This document shows positions 6,430 to 7,607 of a stretch of 7,607 bases of DNA, one piece after another (position 1 is the stretch's first letter; each line of letters starts with the position of its first letter). Position numbers and translations under genes: made by a program. The notes below the pieces were generated by a model. It did not search any database and was not told where the DNA came from. It saw nothing but the letters and a program-made list of their open reading frames with translations. The stretch is from Klebsiella pneumoniae (lineage in GTDB: Bacteria; Pseudomonadota; Gammaproteobacteria; Ga0077536). The stretch is from positions 1 to 7,607 of the forward strand of contig CAMCBY010000193.1 of assembly GCA_945873015.1 (NCBI GenBank), in the 5' to 3' direction.

Positions 6430-6445
6430 TGTCAAAGCTGTGACA
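6430..6445. promoter_or_regulatory. 16-bp near-perfect inverted repeat, candidate activator site
   Basis: TGTCAAAGCTGTGACA pairs with itself at seven of eight positions. It is centred about 47 bp upstream of the -24 element and about 72 bp upstream of the predicted start of the sigma-54 promoter. Sigma-54 promoters need a bound NtrC-type activator, and PrsR-like regulators are known to act on PEP-CTERM genes, so this is a candidate upstream activator site. Only one copy was found and it is rather close to the promoter. The palindrome is certain; its role is inference. Confidence 0.45.
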
Positions 6446-6483
6446 CACGCCCAGAAAGGGGAGGGGTGCCCCCATGACGTCGA

Positions 6484-6499
6484 TGGCCCACTACTTGCT
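6484..6499 (+). promoter_or_regulatory. Sigma-54 (RpoN) -24/-12 promoter of the PEP-CTERM-like gene
   Basis: TGGCCCACTACTTGCT matches the consensus TGGCACR-N4-TTGCW at every defined position except one (A to C). The GG at 6485-6486 and GC at 6497-6498 have the obligatory 10-nt separation. Transcription would start near 6510, leaving a leader of about 100 nt before the ATG at 6610. RpoN and the PrsK/PrsR system are known to control PEP-CTERM genes in floc-forming Zoogloea, which fits the downstream gene. Confidence 0.75.
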
Positions 6500-6509
6500 A
6501 TAGTCAAAA

Positions 6510-6609
6510 TCAGGTAGATGGCAGACTGTAAAGCCTGCCGGCTACTGAAACGCGGGCCCAGGAAGTCACCGCGCAGTGTTTTGATAGAGATGATGTAAGG
6601 ATGATGGAT
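6510..6609 (+). other. Transcribed leader (5' UTR) of the PEP-CTERM-like gene, with small hairpins
   Basis: About 100 nt lie between the predicted sigma-54 start and the chosen ATG. Two short stems are visible: GGCAG/CTGCC (around 6519-6538) and CGCGG/CCGCG (around 6551-6573). The ribosome site TAAGGA at 6596-6601 abuts the first ATG (6601) and lies 8 nt from the third (6610), which decides the start. A segment AAAGCC-TG-CCGG-CTAC near 6530-6543 loosely resembles part of the c-di-GMP-I (GEMM) aptamer, but the rest of that aptamer is not convincing. Confidence 0.4.
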
Positions 6610-7056
6610 ATGAAGCTTTTTAGTAAATACTCGACGATCAGTGCGCTGCTCGTACTGCTGACCTTCAGCATGGCCTCCCAGGCCGATGTTGTGGCCAGCG
6701 GGTTCAAGACGGGTAGCTGGGCGGACTACGGCGTAATTACGCTCGATCCGGGCAGCTACACCCTTGATTTGACGGCGTTCACCTTCAGCCCCGCTGGCCC
6801 GACCGTCTTCGGTATTGCGAACCTTTCGGAAGCGTTCCAGGTGGCAGTTGCCTCCTTCGGTGCGGCTTCTGCGGCGTTCACGACCGTCGGTGGCACCTTT
6901 AACTGGGTGGTGGGCGGCTTTGCCGGAACTGGTACTGTGTTCACCGCTTCGGTGAATGCTGTGCCGCTGCCGTCGTCGGTCATCATGATTGGTAGCGCGC
7001 TGGCCGCCATGGTCAGCATCGGACGTCGTGGCGCAAGCCGCCGCGTTCGTGCGTAA
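6610..7056 (+). CDS. Small secreted protein with PEP-CTERM-like (VPLPSS) exosortase sorting tail
   Basis: A 148-residue exported protein, not recognised by function. The N-terminus has Lys2 and Lys6, a hydrophobic core at about 10-21 and a likely signal-peptidase site after Ser23-Gln24-Ala25. The mature region is cysteine-free and rich in Gly, Ala, Ser, Thr and Phe, with a P-G-S-Y-T-L-D-L strand motif common in small PEP-CTERM proteins. The C-terminus has the tripartite sorting signal: V-P-L-P-S-S at 118-123, a membrane segment at 124-137 and a basic tail (R-R-x-x-x-R-R-x-R) to the end. The Pro-Leu-Pro form is the VPLPA-like variant of PEP-CTERM. An exosortase (not in this window) would cleave it for delivery to the cell surface or exopolysaccharide matrix. 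ATG 6610 is chosen over 6601 and 6604 because TAAGGA sits 8 nt upstream and it gives a typical M-K start. Own sigma-54 promoter, own terminator. Confidence 0.8.
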   Translation: MKLFSKYSTISALLVLLTFSMASQADVVASGFKTGSWADYGVITLDPGSYTLDLTAFTFSPAGPTVFGIANLSEAFQVAVASFGAASAAFTTVGGTFNWVVGGFAGTGTVFTASVNAVPLPSSVIMIGSALAAMVSIGRRGASRRVRA

Positions 7057-7079
7057 ACAATCGGGCTGATGTGCCGATT

Positions 7080-7113
7080 CGATGCCGCCTGTCCGTAAGG
7101 GCAGGCGGCATCG
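7080..7113. terminator. Strong hairpin between convergent genes (probable bidirectional terminator)
   Basis: A 15-bp stem (7080-7094 with 7099-7113, one G-T pair) closes on the tetraloop GTAA. It lies 23 nt past the PEP-CTERM-like stop and 53 nt past the EAL gene stop on the other strand. The plus-strand tail (cttaaatcc) has no real T-run, so termination may be inefficient or Rho-assisted. Position and stability make it the natural terminator for both genes. Confidence 0.65.
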
Positions 7114-7166
7114 CTTAAATCCTCTCTCGAGCAGCCTGCACGCGCTGCGACCCGCAATCCCGCTTC

Positions 7167-7607
7167 CTATCGATTCAAGTTTCGCTGGCAATAACGTCGC
7201 GCAAATTCATTTGCCGGCATCGGCCGAGCGAACAGATTACCTTGTGCCAGTTCGCAACCGAGATTGCGCAATACGCTCGCTTGTCCAGTTGTTTCCACGC
7301 CTTCCGCGACCACGGTCAGATGCAGGGCACGACCGAGCGCGATGATGGATTCAACGAGATGGGCGTCGCTGCTATCGCGTTCAATGTCCCCGATGAAGGA
7401 ACGATCGATTTTCAGCATCGTCACCGGGAAACGACGCAGATAGCCCAGCGCCGAATAGCCGGTGCCAAAATCATCCAGCGCGATGCCGATACCGAGATCG
7501 CGGAAGTCGCGCAGGATCGCACCCGCACGACGGTCGTCGTCCAGCAACAACGACTCGGTCATTTCGAAGACCAGGCGTTCGGCGGGGAAACCGGTGGCGG
7601 CCAACAC
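7167..7607 (-). CDS. EAL-domain protein (c-di-GMP phosphodiesterase), C-terminal fragment
   Basis: The last 146 residues of an EAL domain, truncated by the right edge; the frame is open there and the GTG at 7607 is unlikely to be the true start. EAL enzymes hydrolyse cyclic di-GMP to pGpG using metal-bound water. Conserved catalytic motifs are present: E-M-T-E-S (15-19 of the fragment), D-D-F-G-T-G-Y-S (45-52), L-K-I-D-R-S-F-I (65-72) and V-V-A-E-G-V-E-T (99-106). The usual Q-G-Y-L-F loop near the end reads Q-G-N-L-F. All visible motif residues fit an active enzyme, but the E-A-L motif itself and any GGDEF, PAS or membrane part lie outside the window. It runs convergently to the PEP-CTERM-like gene, with the hairpin between them. 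Confidence 0.93.
   Translation of the reverse strand: MLAATGFPAERLVFEMTESLLLDDDRRAGAILRDFRDLGIGIALDDFGTGYSALGYLRRFPVTMLKIDRSFIGDIERDSSDAHLVESIIALGRALHLTVVAEGVETTGQASVLRNLGCELAQGNLFARPMPANEFARRYCQRNLNR

Noticed and set aside
6496..6504. An extended -10 element (TGC-TATAGT) as a sigma-70 promoter for the PEP-CTERM-like gene.
   Set aside because: It overlaps the much better sigma-54 match and has only a poor -35 partner (ATGACG with 19-nt spacing).
6193..7191. A 332-residue open frame on the minus strand covering the PEP-CTERM-like gene and its upstream region.
   Set aside because: Its translation has no recognisable family or plausible start context, and it lies antisense to a gene with signal peptide, sorting tail and promoter. 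It is a GC-rich shadow frame.
1..7607. CRISPR arrays, tRNA or rRNA genes, insertion sequences and attachment sites.
   Set aside because: No direct repeat series, tRNA-like cloverleaf, transposase motifs or terminal inverted repeats were seen on either strand.

Overview
The window is GC-rich, densely coded DNA that looks proteobacterial, most likely from a gammaproteobacterium. The reasons are a TesB-type thioesterase, a PanB close to the E. coli type, a GGDEF/EAL-type signalling protein, an exosortase-sorted (PEP-CTERM-like) secreted protein and a near-perfect sigma-54 promoter. The organism cannot be named from the sequence alone.

Layout. (1) 2-1555 is the 3' part of a polytopic GT-C/ArnT-PMT-like membrane glycosyltransferase cut by the left edge. 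(2) A sigma-70-type promoter with a perfect TATAAT box opens a six-gene, same-strand operon at 1645-6054: MaoC-type hydratase, CitE/HpcH-type CoA-ester lyase, LinB/DhaA-type haloalkane dehalogenase, FlK-like hotdog thioesterase, a PanB homologue and a TesB-type acyl-CoA thioesterase. The genes overlap by 4 nt or sit 5-11 nt apart, except for one 94-nt gap holding a hairpin. The MaoC plus CitE pair fits hydration of a short branched unsaturated acyl-CoA and retro-Claisen cleavage of the product (itaconyl-/mesaconyl-CoA type chemistry), and the thioesterases could release acids. The presence of a dehalogenase and an orphan panB in the same transcript is unexplained and is the most interesting metabolic feature.

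(3) The 555-nt stretch after the operon is not empty. It contains a decayed phnA/yjdM gene recognisable along nearly its whole length, with two in-frame stops, a lost zinc-ligand cysteine and a 1-nt deletion. Next come a 16-bp near-palindrome and a sigma-54 -24/-12 promoter. (4) These lead into a small secreted protein with a signal peptide and a C-terminal VPLPSS-transmembrane-arginine tail, a probable exosortase substrate. The arrangement resembles the known RpoN/PrsR control of PEP-CTERM genes. (5) A 15-bp hairpin separates this gene from a convergent, right-edge-truncated EAL-domain (c-di-GMP phosphodiesterase) gene on the minus strand.

All calls come from reading the sequence and from remembered family motifs. 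No database search was run.
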